Positions 17,635 through 26,805 of a stretch of DNA of 64,000 nucleotides are shown here, piece by piece. The position numbers and the translations under genes are program-made. How positions within the stretch are numbered: position 1 is the stretch's first letter; every line of letters begins with the position of its first letter. The notes beneath the pieces were generated by a model that did no database searches, had not been told where the DNA came from, and was given only the letters and a program-made list of their open reading frames with translations. This DNA comes from Rossellomorea aquimaris TF-12 (GTDB taxonomy: Bacteria; Bacillota; Bacilli; Bacillales; Bacillaceae_B): NCBI RefSeq assembly GCF_001648555.1, contig NZ_LQXM01000028.1:310001-374000 (forward strand), read 5' to 3'.

Positions 17635-18038
17635 TATGCTTTTCCACCTTGGCCAGCATGCTGTTTCTGACGATTGAGTTGAATAACTTCTTTCCATGTA
17701 TCTCGAAACTCACTGATAAGTCCTTCTACTTCTTCTAAGATAGCCACATCATTTTTTATATTTGCTTCTGTTAAACGATGGTTTACGTAGTCATATAAAG
17801 ACATTAAATTCTGTGAAATTTCAAGGTCTGTGTTAAGAGTAACCATTAATTCTTGTATAATGGCTTGTATCTTCTGGATGTTCGTATTTCTCAGTTCAAT
17901 ATTTTTATCTTCAATGGCTTTTTTCGCTAAATGAATAAATTTCAAACTTCCGTTATAAAGCATTAGCGTAAGTTCCCCAGGGGAAGCTGTGTTGACTGAG
18001 TTGTTTTGATATGCTGTATAAGGGTTATTGATTGCCAT
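17634..18038 (-). CDS. fliS: flagellin export chaperone FliS
   Basis: A 134-residue helical chaperone that binds the C-terminus of flagellin and interacts with FliW. Conserved N-terminus NNPYTAYQNNSVNTASPGEL and LMLYNGSLKFIHLA. Lies between fliD and fliT; RBS aaaggag. Confidence 0.95.
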   Translation of the reverse strand: MAINNPYTAYQNNSVNTASPGELTLMLYNGSLKFIHLAKKAIEDKNIELRNTNIQKIQAIIQELMVTLNTDLEISQNLMSLYDYVNHRLTEANIKNDVAILEEVEGLISEFRDTWKEVIQLNRQKQHAGQGGKA

Positions 18039-18074
18039 AGTGACACTCCTTTAAGATTGTTGCTTTACTATTAA

Positions 18075-19607
18075 TTACATTCCACCGAACTGTTGCATAA
18101 GATACATAGATTGCGAGTTTGCTCTCTGTATTGCTTTTTCCATTGCTGTAAATTGACGCCAATAGCGATCTTCTACTTGCATTAAACGTTCCTGAAACCG
18201 ATCGATTTGATTATCCATATTATTTAATAAACGTCCTAATGTAAAAGTATTATTTATACTTGTAGATTTCCCAGCCTTTGTCTCTACACTGTCCATCGTA
18301 TTTTTCAAGGTTTCACGTAAACGTCGAGCAATACCTTGTTCACCAGATGTGGCCCCATCTTTTGCAAAAATTTCATAAATAGCATTAGGATCTTTAGAAA
18401 TCGTTTCTCTTAACTTGCTTTCATCTATAATAAGCTTTCCTCGATCTAGATAATTACTTGATGTCTTGATTCCAATTTGGGTTAATTGATCAATACCTGA
18501 AACTCCACCAGACACAGAAGTATATAAATCTATTCGCATTTTGTTCATAGCCGACGATAGTACAGAATCATTTCGTAACGTACCACTCCGAGCCTTTTCT
18601 TCCCACATCTCGATTTCTTTTTCATTCATCGATTCCTTTTGTTCAGCAGAAAGTGGTTGGAAATCTCGATATTTCTTTTCATTCAGTTCGCCATTAGCTT
18701 TTTCGATTAACTTATTGTATTCATCAACAAATTTAACAATTTTCTCTAATATTTTTTCTGTGTCCGGCTGTGAACTAAATGTTACATTTGTGTTAGAAGC
18801 ATTTTTTAACGACAATTCAAAACCATTAATTGTAAAGGTATTAGAAGAACGTTCTGTGCTCATGCCATTGTATGTAAACTTTGCGTTTGTTCCAACCGAT
18901 CCCCTACTATTTGCGAAAGCTGTGTCGTTATCAGTATCCAGCTTTAAATGAGTTGTAAATAAGTCTCCTTGAAGCTCAATCTCCGCTCCTGCGGTATTAT
19001 TCCCCGTGTTTTTACTCATGACTGACATTTTCTTCGTTTGCGAATCATAAAACACGGAAACACCCGTTTGTGCATTAATTTTTGCTATTAAGCTATCCAG
19101 TGATTCATCTTCAGCAGTGTAAGTAATTTCTGTGAAGTCCGTAGCCATTGTACCATCCGCATTAACTGCTTTAACTTTTATACTCTGTAGCCCAGTTAGT
19201 CCAAATGAATCACTTAGTTTTTTACTAGAATCAAAAGCTGCACCATCTGATTGAGTGATTTGTCCTGAACTATACATAGTGGCAGCTGTCGCCAAGCTTT
19301 GAATATTAATTGTTCCTGAAAAATCTGTTGTAGAGTTAATATTTTTAACTGCAAGATCATTTGGGTTTGAGACTGTAACAGATTTTTGGTTATACGTACT
19401 TTTTTTCATGACACCATCAAAAATAAGATTACGAAAATCAAACATCATCTTGTTCATACTCCGATAATCATCGCGTTGCCACTCAAGATATTGTTTTTTC
19501 TGTTCTAATTTATTTAGTGGAATTCGTTCAGCTTTCATGAGATCTGTTATAATTTGCTCGGTATCCATACCACTTGCAAGTCCACTAATTCGCATATCAC
19601 TAGCCAT
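18075..19607 (-). CDS. fliD: flagellar filament cap protein FliD
   Basis: A 510-residue hook-associated protein 2. N-terminal FliD_N (MRISGLASGMDTEQIITDLM), central domains, C-terminal FliD_C (VKFVDEYNKLIEKAN and GRLLNNMDNQIDRFQERL). It caps the filament and folds flagellin at the tip; the last residues (MYLMQQFGGM) match the family end. In the SigD-dependent flaG-fliD-fliS-fliT operon. Confidence 0.97.
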   Translation of the reverse strand: MASDMRISGLASGMDTEQIITDLMKAERIPLNKLEQKKQYLEWQRDDYRSMNKMMFDFRNLIFDGVMKKSTYNQKSVTVSNPNDLAVKNINSTTDFSGTINIQSLATAATMYSSGQITQSDGAAFDSSKKLSDSFGLTGLQSIKVKAVNADGTMATDFTEITYTAEDESLDSLIAKINAQTGVSVFYDSQTKKMSVMSKNTGNNTAGAEIELQGDLFTTHLKLDTDNDTAFANSRGSVGTNAKFTYNGMSTERSSNTFTINGFELSLKNASNTNVTFSSQPDTEKILEKIVKFVDEYNKLIEKANGELNEKKYRDFQPLSAEQKESMNEKEIEMWEEKARSGTLRNDSVLSSAMNKMRIDLYTSVSGGVSGIDQLTQIGIKTSSNYLDRGKLIIDESKLRETISKDPNAIYEIFAKDGATSGEQGIARRLRETLKNTMDSVETKAGKSTSINNTFTLGRLLNNMDNQIDRFQERLMQVEDRYWRQFTAMEKAIQRANSQSMYLMQQFGGM

Positions 19608-19639
19608 AGTATTCTCCTTTCGTCCTATCTATCATTATT

Positions 19640-19999
19640 TTAAATCTTCTTATCAACCATTAACCCCACAAACTCAGTCATTGCCGCAAACATATCGAGA
19701 ATCTTTTTTGCCGGAATTTCCTTTACTACTTCCTGTGATTGCTCATCCACAATTGTTACATAATATTCTTTTAATTTATCGTGATATTCAAATTTAAGGT
19801 GTGTGTTGGAAGCTGATAATAACTCATTCATCCCATGCAGGACTTCTTCCATCTTTTCTTTTGTGACAGGTGCTGTTTTGGTTACTTCCTGTTGTCCATT
19901 CTGCACTAGAAGTTGGTTTACTGTTTCATTAGATTTGGCTTCAATTTTGGTAAATGATTGTTGGTTATTCGATACACTCCCTACCACTTTTTCAATCAT
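19640..19999 (-). CDS. flaG: flagellar protein FlaG
   Basis: A 119-residue YvyC/FlaG protein with the conserved C-terminal domain (HLKFEYHDKLKEYYVTIVD, VVKEIPAKKILDMFA). It influences filament length in some species. RBS gaggagg; first gene of the SigD operon. Confidence 0.93.
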   Translation of the reverse strand: MIEKVVGSVSNNQQSFTKIEAKSNETVNQLLVQNGQQEVTKTAPVTKEKMEEVLHGMNELLSASNTHLKFEYHDKLKEYYVTIVDEQSQEVVKEIPAKKILDMFAAMTEFVGLMVDKKI

Positions 20000-20028
20000 T
20001 GTTTATCCTCCTCAGGGTTATATTAGTT

Positions 20029-20056
20029 ATATCGGTGGTTCATCTAAAAAAGTTTA
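20029..20056 (-). promoter_or_regulatory. SigD promoter of the flaG operon
   Basis: On the minus strand TAAA (20053-20056) and CCGATAT (20029-20035) are 17 bp apart, one more than the usual SigD spacing. Ends 30 bp before the flaG ATG. Confidence 0.75.
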
Positions 20057-20498
20057 ATTTATAAAGTAAATCATATAAGGAGTAAACTTATTCAGTATTC
20101 GTATATTTACAGAAATCATTCTTAAAGAATTTTCATAATAGAGGTCCTACTGAATAATAAGATGTTTTACACGAGGTAATTCATCTCTATCTACAATATA
20201 ATTTATTGTCCTAGATTTTTTGCCATTTTCAGCATCATTTATGACTTGTTGATTGAAATATGTAAATCCTTATTTGGATTTATCTTTTTTTATGTATAAA
20301 ACTCATTACTAAAGTAAGAATATTTCACCATTTTATTTGTTACTCAACCTGTTTTTGGAATGGATGTATCAATGCGATTTCTGATACCGACTTGATGTAG
20401 GGACCAAGAAGTATTGGAGTGGGGATCTCTATAATTATTAGGATTGTAAAACTCTAAATTGTATCAATCTCCTATTACTTTATACCTATAATAACTCT
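20057..20498. other. intergenic region between hag terminator and flaG promoter
   Basis: About 440 bp of AT-rich sequence. No frame with a ribosome binding site, no repeat and no recognised RNA motif was found. Confidence 0.6.
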
Positions 20499-20532
20499 AA
20501 AAAATAGGCTCCGGGATATCCCAGAGCCTATT
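20499..20532 (-). terminator. terminator of hag
   Basis: Stem aataggctc(t)ggga / tcccggagcctatt followed by T-run on the minus strand, 24 bp after the flagellin stop. Confidence 0.95.
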
Positions 20533-20555
20533 AATTCTATCAAAAATAGAATTAA

Positions 20556-21371
20556 TTAACGAAGTAATTGTAATACACCTTGAGGTTGTTGATTAGCTTG
20601 AGCTAACATTGCTTGAGAAGCTTGAGCAAGAATTGAATTCTTTGTTTGCTCCATCATTTCTTTAGCCATGTCAACGTCACGAACACGAGACTCAGCAGCA
20701 GTTAGGTTTTCAGAAGCAGTACCTAAGTTGTTAATTGTATGCTCAAGTCTGTTTTGCTTTGCACCTAATTGCGCTCTTTCATCTGAAACTAATTTGATTG
20801 CAGAGTCAATCGTAGTAATTGCTGCACTAGAAGTTGCAGAATCAGTTCCTAAATCGATTGCGCCTACTCCCAATGTACCTGCTTGCATGTCAGCGATACT
20901 AATTGTAAGGTTTTCTCCATCATTAGCACCGATTTGAATCACTTTTCCTGTATAAGTACCGTCTAGAAGGTTTTGTGTATTGAACTGAGTTTTACCACCA
21001 ATGTTATTAATCTCTGCAGTAAGATCAGTTACTTCTTTTTGGATTTGAGCTCTGTCATCAGCTGTCATCGTATCATTGGATGATTGAACTGCTAGTTCTC
21101 TCATACGATTTAAGATTGAATGTGTTTCATTTAATGCACCCTCAGCAGTTTGGATTAAAGAAATCCCATCTTGAGAGTTACGTGAAGCTTGGTCTAACCC
21201 ACGGATTTGACCACGCATTTTTTCAGAAATTGCAAGACCAGCTGCGTCATCTCCAGCACGGTTGATACGAAGACCTGAAGATAGTTTTTCCATAGATTTT
21301 CCTTGAGCTCCATTTGCATTGCTCAGTTGACGGTAAGTATTTAAGGCTGCAATATTGTGATTAATTCTCAT
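20556..21371 (-). CDS. hag: flagellin
   Basis: A 271-residue short flagellin made of the conserved D0/D1 domains only: N-terminal MRINHNIAALNTYRQL and LSSGLRINRAGDDAAGLAISEKM, C-terminal ENLTAAESRVRDVDMAKEMM, ending LQLLR. The variable D2/D3 region is nearly absent (about 130-180). Translation is predicted to be repressed by CsrA at two leader sites; transcription by SigD. Own terminator. Confidence 0.98.
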   Translation of the reverse strand: MRINHNIAALNTYRQLSNANGAQGKSMEKLSSGLRINRAGDDAAGLAISEKMRGQIRGLDQASRNSQDGISLIQTAEGALNETHSILNRMRELAVQSSNDTMTADDRAQIQKEVTDLTAEINNIGGKTQFNTQNLLDGTYTGKVIQIGANDGENLTISIADMQAGTLGVGAIDLGTDSATSSAAITTIDSAIKLVSDERAQLGAKQNRLEHTINNLGTASENLTAAESRVRDVDMAKEMMEQTKNSILAQASQAMLAQANQQPQGVLQLLR

Positions 21372-21380
21372 TATTAAATT

Positions 21381-21415
21381 TCCTCCTTGAAAGTAAGTTC
21401 ACATCCTTGTGAACT
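21381..21415 (-). promoter_or_regulatory. two CsrA binding sites in the hag leader
   Basis: On the minus strand agttcacaaggatgtgaact (21396-21415) is a perfect hairpin with GGA in its loop, the ideal CsrA target; a second GGA site, tcaaggagga (21381-21390), is the hag Shine-Dalgarno sequence. This is the two-site arrangement known from B. subtilis hag. csrA and fliW are the next genes upstream. Confidence 0.88.
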
Positions 21416-21481
21416 GTTATAGTTTTAGTTTGCAAAGAACAAAAAGGTCGGCCGCCCTTCTCTTCCTTGCTTACAATGTTA

Positions 21482-21507
21482 ATATCGGTTCCTTTTAGAT
21501 GAGTTTA
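21482..21507 (-). promoter_or_regulatory. SigD promoter of hag
   Basis: On the minus strand TAAA (21504-21507), 15 bp, CCGATAT (21482-21488). Leaves a leader of about 105 nt containing the CsrA sites. Confidence 0.9.
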
Positions 21508-21527
21508 ATAGTTTTTGTGAAAAATAA

Positions 21528-21746
21528 TTATTTTTTAGGTAAAATATTGAAAAGGTTGTCAATTCCCTTAGATGCTGCAGCATTTTCTTCTTGAATATTA
21601 AGATAAATTTCTTTTCGATGAATTTCTACATTCTTGGGTGCGTTGATGCCAAGTTTGACTTGCTCCCCATTTACTGAAACCACAGTTAATTCAATATTTT
21701 CTCCGATTTGAATTGTTTCTCCTGTTTTCCTAGTTAAAACTAGCAT
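21528..21746 (-). CDS. csrA: carbon storage regulator CsrA
   Basis: A 72-residue RNA-binding protein ([15 protein letters not shown] start, [13 protein letters not shown]). It represses hag translation when not bound by FliW. Start is ATG 21746, four bases after the fliW stop, with aggggtga as RBS inside the end of fliW; the frame open from 21785 is not used. Confidence 0.97.
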   Translation of the reverse strand: MLVLTRKTGETIQIGENIELTVVSVNGEQVKLGINAPKNVEIHRKEIYLNIQEENAAASKGIDNLFNILPKK

Positions 21747-21750
21747 CTTC

Positions 21751-22200
21751 TCACCCCTTCTTGTCTGTGTCCTCTGGTTGTACAAAGATTAAGTGTTTAG
21801 TTTGATAGGTTGTGTTGTTCAAAATAACTTGTTTCGCTTTGTTGTTTGATAGATTGATAATAATAGGAGCTTGAAGGTTTGCAGTTGATAGGTGAAGAGG
21901 TTCTTTTATGTTTAAGATAGAGAAGACCTTCACTTCTTTATCCGAAGGGTTCTCGAGCAAATCAACACTCCCTTGTTCTAGAACAAAATCATATTCTTTT
22001 AAAAAGATAAAAGGATCAGTCACAACAAATCCCAATTGTGGAGTTTTAGTAGATTGCAAAATTTGAAACCATTCATTCTCTGGAAGTGGGAGCATGATAA
22101 ATCTCTTCTCTTCTATAAAACCCGGTATTCCCTGCTCAAAAATAAGGGTTTCCTCTTGATTCACTTCAATTTCTCCGTGGTATTTAGTATCGATTTTCAT
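21751..22200 (-). CDS. fliW: flagellar assembly factor FliW
   Basis: A 149-residue Fli[35 protein letters not shown] and ILNIKEP. It binds either flagellin or CsrA, so free flagellin level sets hag translation. Coupled to csrA immediately downstream. Confidence 0.96.
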   Translation of the reverse strand: MKIDTKYHGEIEVNQEETLIFEQGIPGFIEEKRFIMLPLPENEWFQILQSTKTPQLGFVVTDPFIFLKEYDFVLEQGSVDLLENPSDKEVKVFSILNIKEPLHLSTANLQAPIIINLSNNKAKQVILNNTTYQTKHLIFVQPEDTDKKG

Positions 22201-22217
22201 GATCTCATTCCTTCTTA

Positions 22218-22808
22218 TTAAATTTCTTGTTCATATTGAATACCAACATGTTTAAGGTTTACAAAATCAATTTGCAAGTCTGCATAACGTTTAACACTGA
22301 TATCTACTTTTGCTTTGGAGACATTGATTATCGGCTTTTGCACTTGCGTATTATTAATCACTTTTTGGGGTTCAATATTCACTTTCACGTTGCCAGGGTC
22401 ATACTGGATCTTTACACTACCTGCAGAAGGTATCCAGCCGATGTTAAATTCGTACATTGGATTCTCACTGTTTCTTCTTGCTTGTTCTGCTATGGCATTT
22501 CCACCATTTTCAATCATCATAAGCTCATCACCGTCTTGTGCCATTCGAGCTATCCCCGCCAACCAATCTTCATATCCTTGTCTAGAGAATTCTTCAATAC
22601 GTCTCCTCACAGACTTTAAATCCATGTCGGCCCTAGCTTCTGTTTGATCAATTGTCAGTTTGGAAGGTCGTCTTTCTATTTCCATCTTAGCTTTCGGCTG
22701 TTGAATGTCTAATGAGGGTGGTGGCGTTTCTATATCTACTCTCCCAGCATTTGTTCGAATTTCCAGGGTAGAAGGGGTTGATTGCAATCTGATTTGTGGT
22801 AAGTTCAT
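22218..22808 (-). CDS. yviE: DUF6470 family protein YviE
   Basis: A 196-residue protein of the flagellar operon with beta-rich repeats near the N-terminus (IRLQSTPSTLEIRT, ARADMDLKSVRRRIEEFSRQG). Function unknown; conserved between flgL and fliW in Bacillus. RBS ggaggtgaaag lies inside the terminator that follows flgL. Confidence 0.88.
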   Translation of the reverse strand: MNLPQIRLQSTPSTLEIRTNAGRVDIETPPPSLDIQQPKAKMEIERRPSKLTIDQTEARADMDLKSVRRRIEEFSRQGYEDWLAGIARMAQDGDELMMIENGGNAIAEQARRNSENPMYEFNIGWIPSAGSVKIQYDPGNVKVNIEPQKVINNTQVQKPIINVSKAKVDISVKRYADLQIDFVNLKHVGIQYEQEI

Positions 22809-22825
22809 ATTCTTTCACCTCCATT

Positions 22826-22881
22826 AAAAAAAGGAGACGACCCATAAGGTGACAAAACACCTTAAAGGGTCAGTCCCCTTG
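22826..22881 (-). terminator. terminator-like hairpin between flgL and yviE
   Basis: On the minus strand ggggac-gaccc-aaggtg pairs with cacctt-gggtc-gtctcc and is followed by seven T. Strong, so it should separate flgM-flgL from yviE-fliW-csrA or attenuate read-through. Confidence 0.9.
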
Positions 22882-22885
22882 CTTT

Positions 22886-23791
22886 TTATCTTAAAAAGTC
22901 CATCAAAGTCGGTTGAATAATTCGAGCACCGACACCAAGTGCAGCTCGATGTACACTTTCTTGTGTTTTTAAATCAGTAATGACTCTTTCGATATCTGCA
23001 TCTTCATTGTCCGAGAGGATTCGATTTGCTACCACTTCTTGTTGAGACAAGCGATCATCAATCATTTCTAAACGATTGTAACGGGCACCTAATTCCGAAC
23101 GTTCTGCTGATAAGGTTTCCATGACCTCATCTAAATTTTTTAATTCAGCTTCAAGGCCTGAAGCATTGCCTGTCTCTAGAGCTTTTTGTATGGTATGTAC
23201 TGTATCAAAAAGCTTCTGACTGAATACATTACCAGGGTTTACATTAGCTTTTAACGAGACTCCTTGAGACACTTCTACATTATAGCTCCCAATAGCGATA
23301 TTTGTTAGGTTATCTGCTACTTGAGGCGCACTACCATCTGCGGGCGCACCATTCTTTACAGGCGAACTTCCTACGTCTGTACCGTGGAAAATATAACGTC
23401 CTGCAACCTTTGTTTCAGCGACACCAACAAGATCTTTTTTTATCTGTTCTATTTCGACTGCGACAGCTTTTTTGTCGTCATCACTTAGCGTTCCGTTCAT
23501 ACCCTGAATCGTTAGTTCCCGAACACGCTGAAGTCCCTGATTGGCATGATCAATCCCCGCCTCAGAATTCTCCATCCATAAATACAACTCTGAAAGATTC
23601 CTCTTATACTGTTCAATCCCAGTTAAATTCGAACGATAAAACATCCCCTTCATGGCAACAACCGGATCATCAGAAGGCTTCGTAATCTTTTTCCCAGTAG
23701 CCAGTTGTTCCTGAAGATTGCCCATTCGTCCATAGGAGGAACTAAGATTCCTCATAGAGTTGTTCGTTAGCATACTTTGTGTCACACGCAT
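22886..23791 (-). CDS. flgL: hook-filament junction protein FlgL
   Basis: A 301-residue flagellin-like junction protein (HAP3): MRVTQSMLTNNSMRNLSSSY at the N-terminus, IEQIKKDLVGVAETKVAGRYIF and C-terminal helices. Joins FlgK to the filament. 14 bp after flgK. Confidence 0.96.
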   Translation of the reverse strand: MRVTQSMLTNNSMRNLSSSYGRMGNLQEQLATGKKITKPSDDPVVAMKGMFYRSNLTGIEQYKRNLSELYLWMENSEAGIDHANQGLQRVRELTIQGMNGTLSDDDKKAVAVEIEQIKKDLVGVAETKVAGRYIFHGTDVGSSPVKNGAPADGSAPQVADNLTNIAIGSYNVEVSQGVSLKANVNPGNVFSQKLFDTVHTIQKALETGNASGLEAELKNLDEVMETLSAERSELGARYNRLEMIDDRLSQQEVVANRILSDNEDADIERVITDLKTQESVHRAALGVGARIIQPTLMDFLR

Positions 23792-23805
23792 TATTTTTCA
23801 CCTAC

Positions 23806-25365
23806 CTATCTTCCAACGGTACCCATACCGTTAATAATTTTATCGAGCATTTCATCTTGTAAGGTGATCATTCTGGCAGAGGCATTGTATGCATGCTGGA
23901 ATTTGATCATATCAGTCATTTCTTCGTCTAGTGAAACACCGCTGACGGACATTCGTCGTTCGTCCACTGCTGAACGAAGGACGTTAGAGTTATTCGATAG
24001 GCGTACAGATTCTTGGGACTCAACAGCCATTTTTCCTATGATGGATTCGAAGTGCGCTTGGAAAGAAGCTGCCTTTTCTCCATAAGGTAATTTTGTTGTG
24101 GTAATGATATTGGCTAAAGCAATAACATTTTTTGCGTCTCCAAGAGTCGGATTATCTTTACTTGCCGTTGCAATCATATCTAAGTTGCTCAGTTCATCGG
24201 CGATTTGCATTCTTTGGGCAAATCCTTCTTTACTTACAGTGTCCAAACCTAATGAAGAATCAGCAGAATCCTGAAAGAATTTCGGAGTATCAGGTGCAGT
24301 TGGATCTTCTATTTGTGCAGGGGTTACTCCTGCTTGATGTTGTTCGTTAAAGGCTTTCGCAAACTCATAGGCCATACTGTCTAATTCATCTAACATAGAA
24401 ACATAAGAGCCGGTTGCTTTACCATTTTTATCTACATATCCATATGTATCGATAAGCGCTCTCAGCTTTCCTTCTCCTTGAGATAAAAAGTCATTAATCC
24501 CTAAGGTTTGACCGCCTATTGTGACACTATCTACTGTGTCTTTAAAACCTTTTTGAGAAACTTTAATTTCATTTGCTCCGTTTTTCCCAACAAGATTAAC
24601 GGCGAAATTCCCATTCTTTCCTACTAATTTTACCGTAACGGCTCCTTCAGCAACCGGGGAGGATGCTCCACCATTTGATTGGTAGCTCGTTTGAATCGAT
24701 ACATGTTGAGATAGTTCATCGATCAATCGATCGCGCTCATCATAGAGGTCATTTGGCAAATAGCCGTGTGGTTCTACATCAGCAATCTGTTTATTTACTT
24801 TATCAATCTGCCTTGTTAGAGAGTTGATTTGTTTTTCGCTCACAGAAAGCTCGTAGTTTAAATCATTTCTCACATTTGTTAACGAGGAAGACAAATAATT
24901 AAACGTTTCAGCAACAGCGATTCCACGTTGACGGACAACAGAGCGGGCTCCAGAGTTCGACGGGTTTACAGCCAAATCCTGAAGGGACTGCCAGAACATA
25001 TCCATCGTTTTTGACAAGCCTGAATCAGAGGGTTCATTCATAACTTCCTCCATCTTTTTCATAGCTTCCATCTTCGTATCCCAATACCCAAGCTTGTTGT
25101 TTTCGCCACGGTATTGTACGTCCAGAAACGATTCACGAACACGCTGAATTGAACCGGCTTCGACTCCTGTTCCAATTTGACCAGGAATTTGTGGACGGTT
25201 CATGGCAGGAGCAGGATATGGTTCTGTTTGCTCAAAGTTTACTCGTTGACGAGTGTATCCAGGTGTATTGGCATTTGAGATATTATGGCCAGTTGTATAA
25301 AGGGCACCTTGTTGAGTGTACATCCCTCGTTTAGCTGTTTCTAGCCCCATAAAAGTGGATCGCAT
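23806..25365 (-). CDS. flgK: hook-associated protein FlgK
   Basis: A 519-residue HAP1. N-terminal GLETAKRGMYTQQGALYTTG and NISNANTPGYTRQRV motif common to rod/hook proteins; C-terminal DEEMTDMIKFQHAYNASARM. RBS ggaggcaa. Confidence 0.97.
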   Translation of the reverse strand: MRSTFMGLETAKRGMYTQQGALYTTGHNISNANTPGYTRQRVNFEQTEPYPAPAMNRPQIPGQIGTGVEAGSIQRVRESFLDVQYRGENNKLGYWDTKMEAMKKMEEVMNEPSDSGLSKTMDMFWQSLQDLAVNPSNSGARSVVRQRGIAVAETFNYLSSSLTNVRNDLNYELSVSEKQINSLTRQIDKVNKQIADVEPHGYLPNDLYDERDRLIDELSQHVSIQTSYQSNGGASSPVAEGAVTVKLVGKNGNFAVNLVGKNGANEIKVSQKGFKDTVDSVTIGGQTLGINDFLSQGEGKLRALIDTYGYVDKNGKATGSYVSMLDELDSMAYEFAKAFNEQHQAGVTPAQIEDPTAPDTPKFFQDSADSSLGLDTVSKEGFAQRMQIADELSNLDMIATASKDNPTLGDAKNVIALANIITTTKLPYGEKAASFQAHFESIIGKMAVESQESVRLSNNSNVLRSAVDERRMSVSGVSLDEEMTDMIKFQHAYNASARMITLQDEMLDKIINGMGTVGR

Positions 25366-25388
25366 GGTGTTGCCTCCGTTTCAAATAA

Positions 25389-25871
25389 TTATGCTCTTGA
25401 ATCAAACATGGATCGCCCAGAAGGTGAATTTTTTTCACCATTTGGACGTGTATAAGTGGATTGATCAGGTTGAGGTTGCATCATTGATAGATTCATATTG
25501 ACGAATTGAAGAGATTGATAGACTAGCTTTTGATTCAATTCGTTTCGATTCTTTAGCTCGTCTATGATGGAAACAAGCTCTTGCTGCCAGGTAATGAGCT
25601 CCTGTCGATCATCTTCTGAACTATGCTCAATGCACTGAGAAATCGTTGGAGCACCGTTGGATTGAACACCTTGTGCTTGTAAGTAGAGAACCGATTGTTG
25701 TTGTCGCTCTAACTCAATTGTATGAATAGCCGCAAGATGCTTTTGCTCTTCTTTTAACATTTGATCAAGCTCATTCATATTACCTTTTTTTATAACGTTG
25801 GTTTTCTGAACGGAGAGGTCGTATAAACTTTTATGCAACTTATAAAGCTTTTCCAGAGTTGTGATTAACAT
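25389..25871 (-). CDS. flgN: flagellar export chaperone FlgN
   Basis: A 160-residue helical protein (YvyG in B. subtilis), expected to chaperone FlgK and FlgL. N-terminal LEKLYKLHKSLYDLSVQK is typical. 23 bp upstream of flgK, 18 bp after flgM. Confidence 0.9.
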   Translation of the reverse strand: MLITTLEKLYKLHKSLYDLSVQKTNVIKKGNMNELDQMLKEEQKHLAAIHTIELERQQQSVLYLQAQGVQSNGAPTISQCIEHSSEDDRQELITWQQELVSIIDELKNRNELNQKLVYQSLQFVNMNLSMMQPQPDQSTYTRPNGEKNSPSGRSMFDSRA

Positions 25872-25889
25872 GTTTGACCTCTCCTTCCA

Positions 25890-26156
25890 TTAGTTTTGGT
25901 GATAGAAATTTTTTATGCCTTTTGCAATGGCTTTTGCGTCAATGGTGTAGTTACCGTTCTGCACTTGATCTCTTAGTGCTTCTACTTTGGCTTGACGTTC
26001 TTTCCCCAGCTTCGATACTTCCTGCATTTCCTTCGCAGTAGAAGAAATCTCAATTTTATCTGCAGCGGTTTTTCCTGTCTTCGCTACTTGATCCATTTTA
26101 TTCATGTTACGTTTGTAAGGATTGATGTTTTGATTACCGATATTGTTAATCTTCAT
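25890..26156 (-). CDS. flgM: anti-sigma-D factor FlgM
   Basis: An 88-residue protein: MKINNIGNQNINPYKRN start and the C-terminal SigD-binding helices (EMQEVSKLGKERQAKVEALRDQV, IAKGIKNFYHQN). Exported through the completed hook to free SigD. The second of two adjacent ATG codons (26156) is better spaced from gagggg. Under a SigD promoter, giving the usual feedback. Confidence 0.95.
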   Translation of the reverse strand: MKINNIGNQNINPYKRNMNKMDQVAKTGKTAADKIEISSTAKEMQEVSKLGKERQAKVEALRDQVQNGNYTIDAKAIAKGIKNFYHQN

Positions 26157-26201
26157 CATTTTCCCCTCGCTTTCTTCACGTTCGATTGATTACTACCTAT
26201 T

Positions 26202-26228
26202 ATATCGGATTGTTAAAAAGAATGTTTA
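26202..26228 (-). promoter_or_regulatory. SigD promoter of flgM
   Basis: On the minus strand TAAA (26225-26228), 16 bp, CCGATAT (26202-26208), 46 bp before flgM. Same position as in B. subtilis. Confidence 0.88.
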
Positions 26229-26330
26229 GTATTACCCATTGGTCAGTTATTCCTAATTTTATTTAGACTATAAAGGACCTATAAAAGATTTAAAGACAAT
26301 CTGAGGAAATACAAACTGTCTTCTTTCTAG

Positions 26331-26744
26331 CTAGCGTTTATCTTTCATTGTGTAATACGTACTAGGAGACGAGTCTCTTTGTTTTTTCCGTTCTTGCTCA
26401 TCTTCAAACTTTTTTAAGTCACTTATCAGTCCACCGGCGCACCCGTCACAAATTCTTCCGGTTTGTATAATCTTCCCACATTTATCACAAGGATAACCCA
26501 GGTTTGGGAATTGCTTAGAATGAATTCGCCCTTTTTTCACCCATTTATACAGAAGCTCTTCATCCACTCCTGTAACGGTCAAGACTGTCTCCATGGTAGC
26601 AGCACGATTCTCTCGTTTTTTCAAAAATCCGGTTACGGTTTCAAACATTTTTTCATCTTCTTTATAACATTTATCACACACATCACGAAATTGATTTTTC
26701 ATAAAAATAGCATTACAACGTGGACAATTCATAATTTCTGACAT
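26331..26744 (-). CDS. yvyF: flagellar operon zinc-ribbon protein YvyF
   Basis: A 137-residue TIGR03826-type protein. N-terminal zinc ribbon CPRCNAIFMKNQFRDVCDKC, a second four-Cys ribbon CDKCGKIIQTGRICDGC near residue 95, and a MerR-like helical middle (VTGVDEELLYKWVKKGRI). Function unknown, conserved before flgM. RBS aggagg. Confidence 0.92.
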   Translation of the reverse strand: MSEIMNCPRCNAIFMKNQFRDVCDKCYKEDEKMFETVTGFLKKRENRAATMETVLTVTGVDEELLYKWVKKGRIHSKQFPNLGYPCDKCGKIIQTGRICDGCAGGLISDLKKFEDEQERKKQRDSSPSTYYTMKDKR

Positions 26745-26805
26745 ATCTATTCCTCCTGATGATACACTTCTCTTACTACCTATATCGGCAGGATGTGGAT
26801 TTGGT

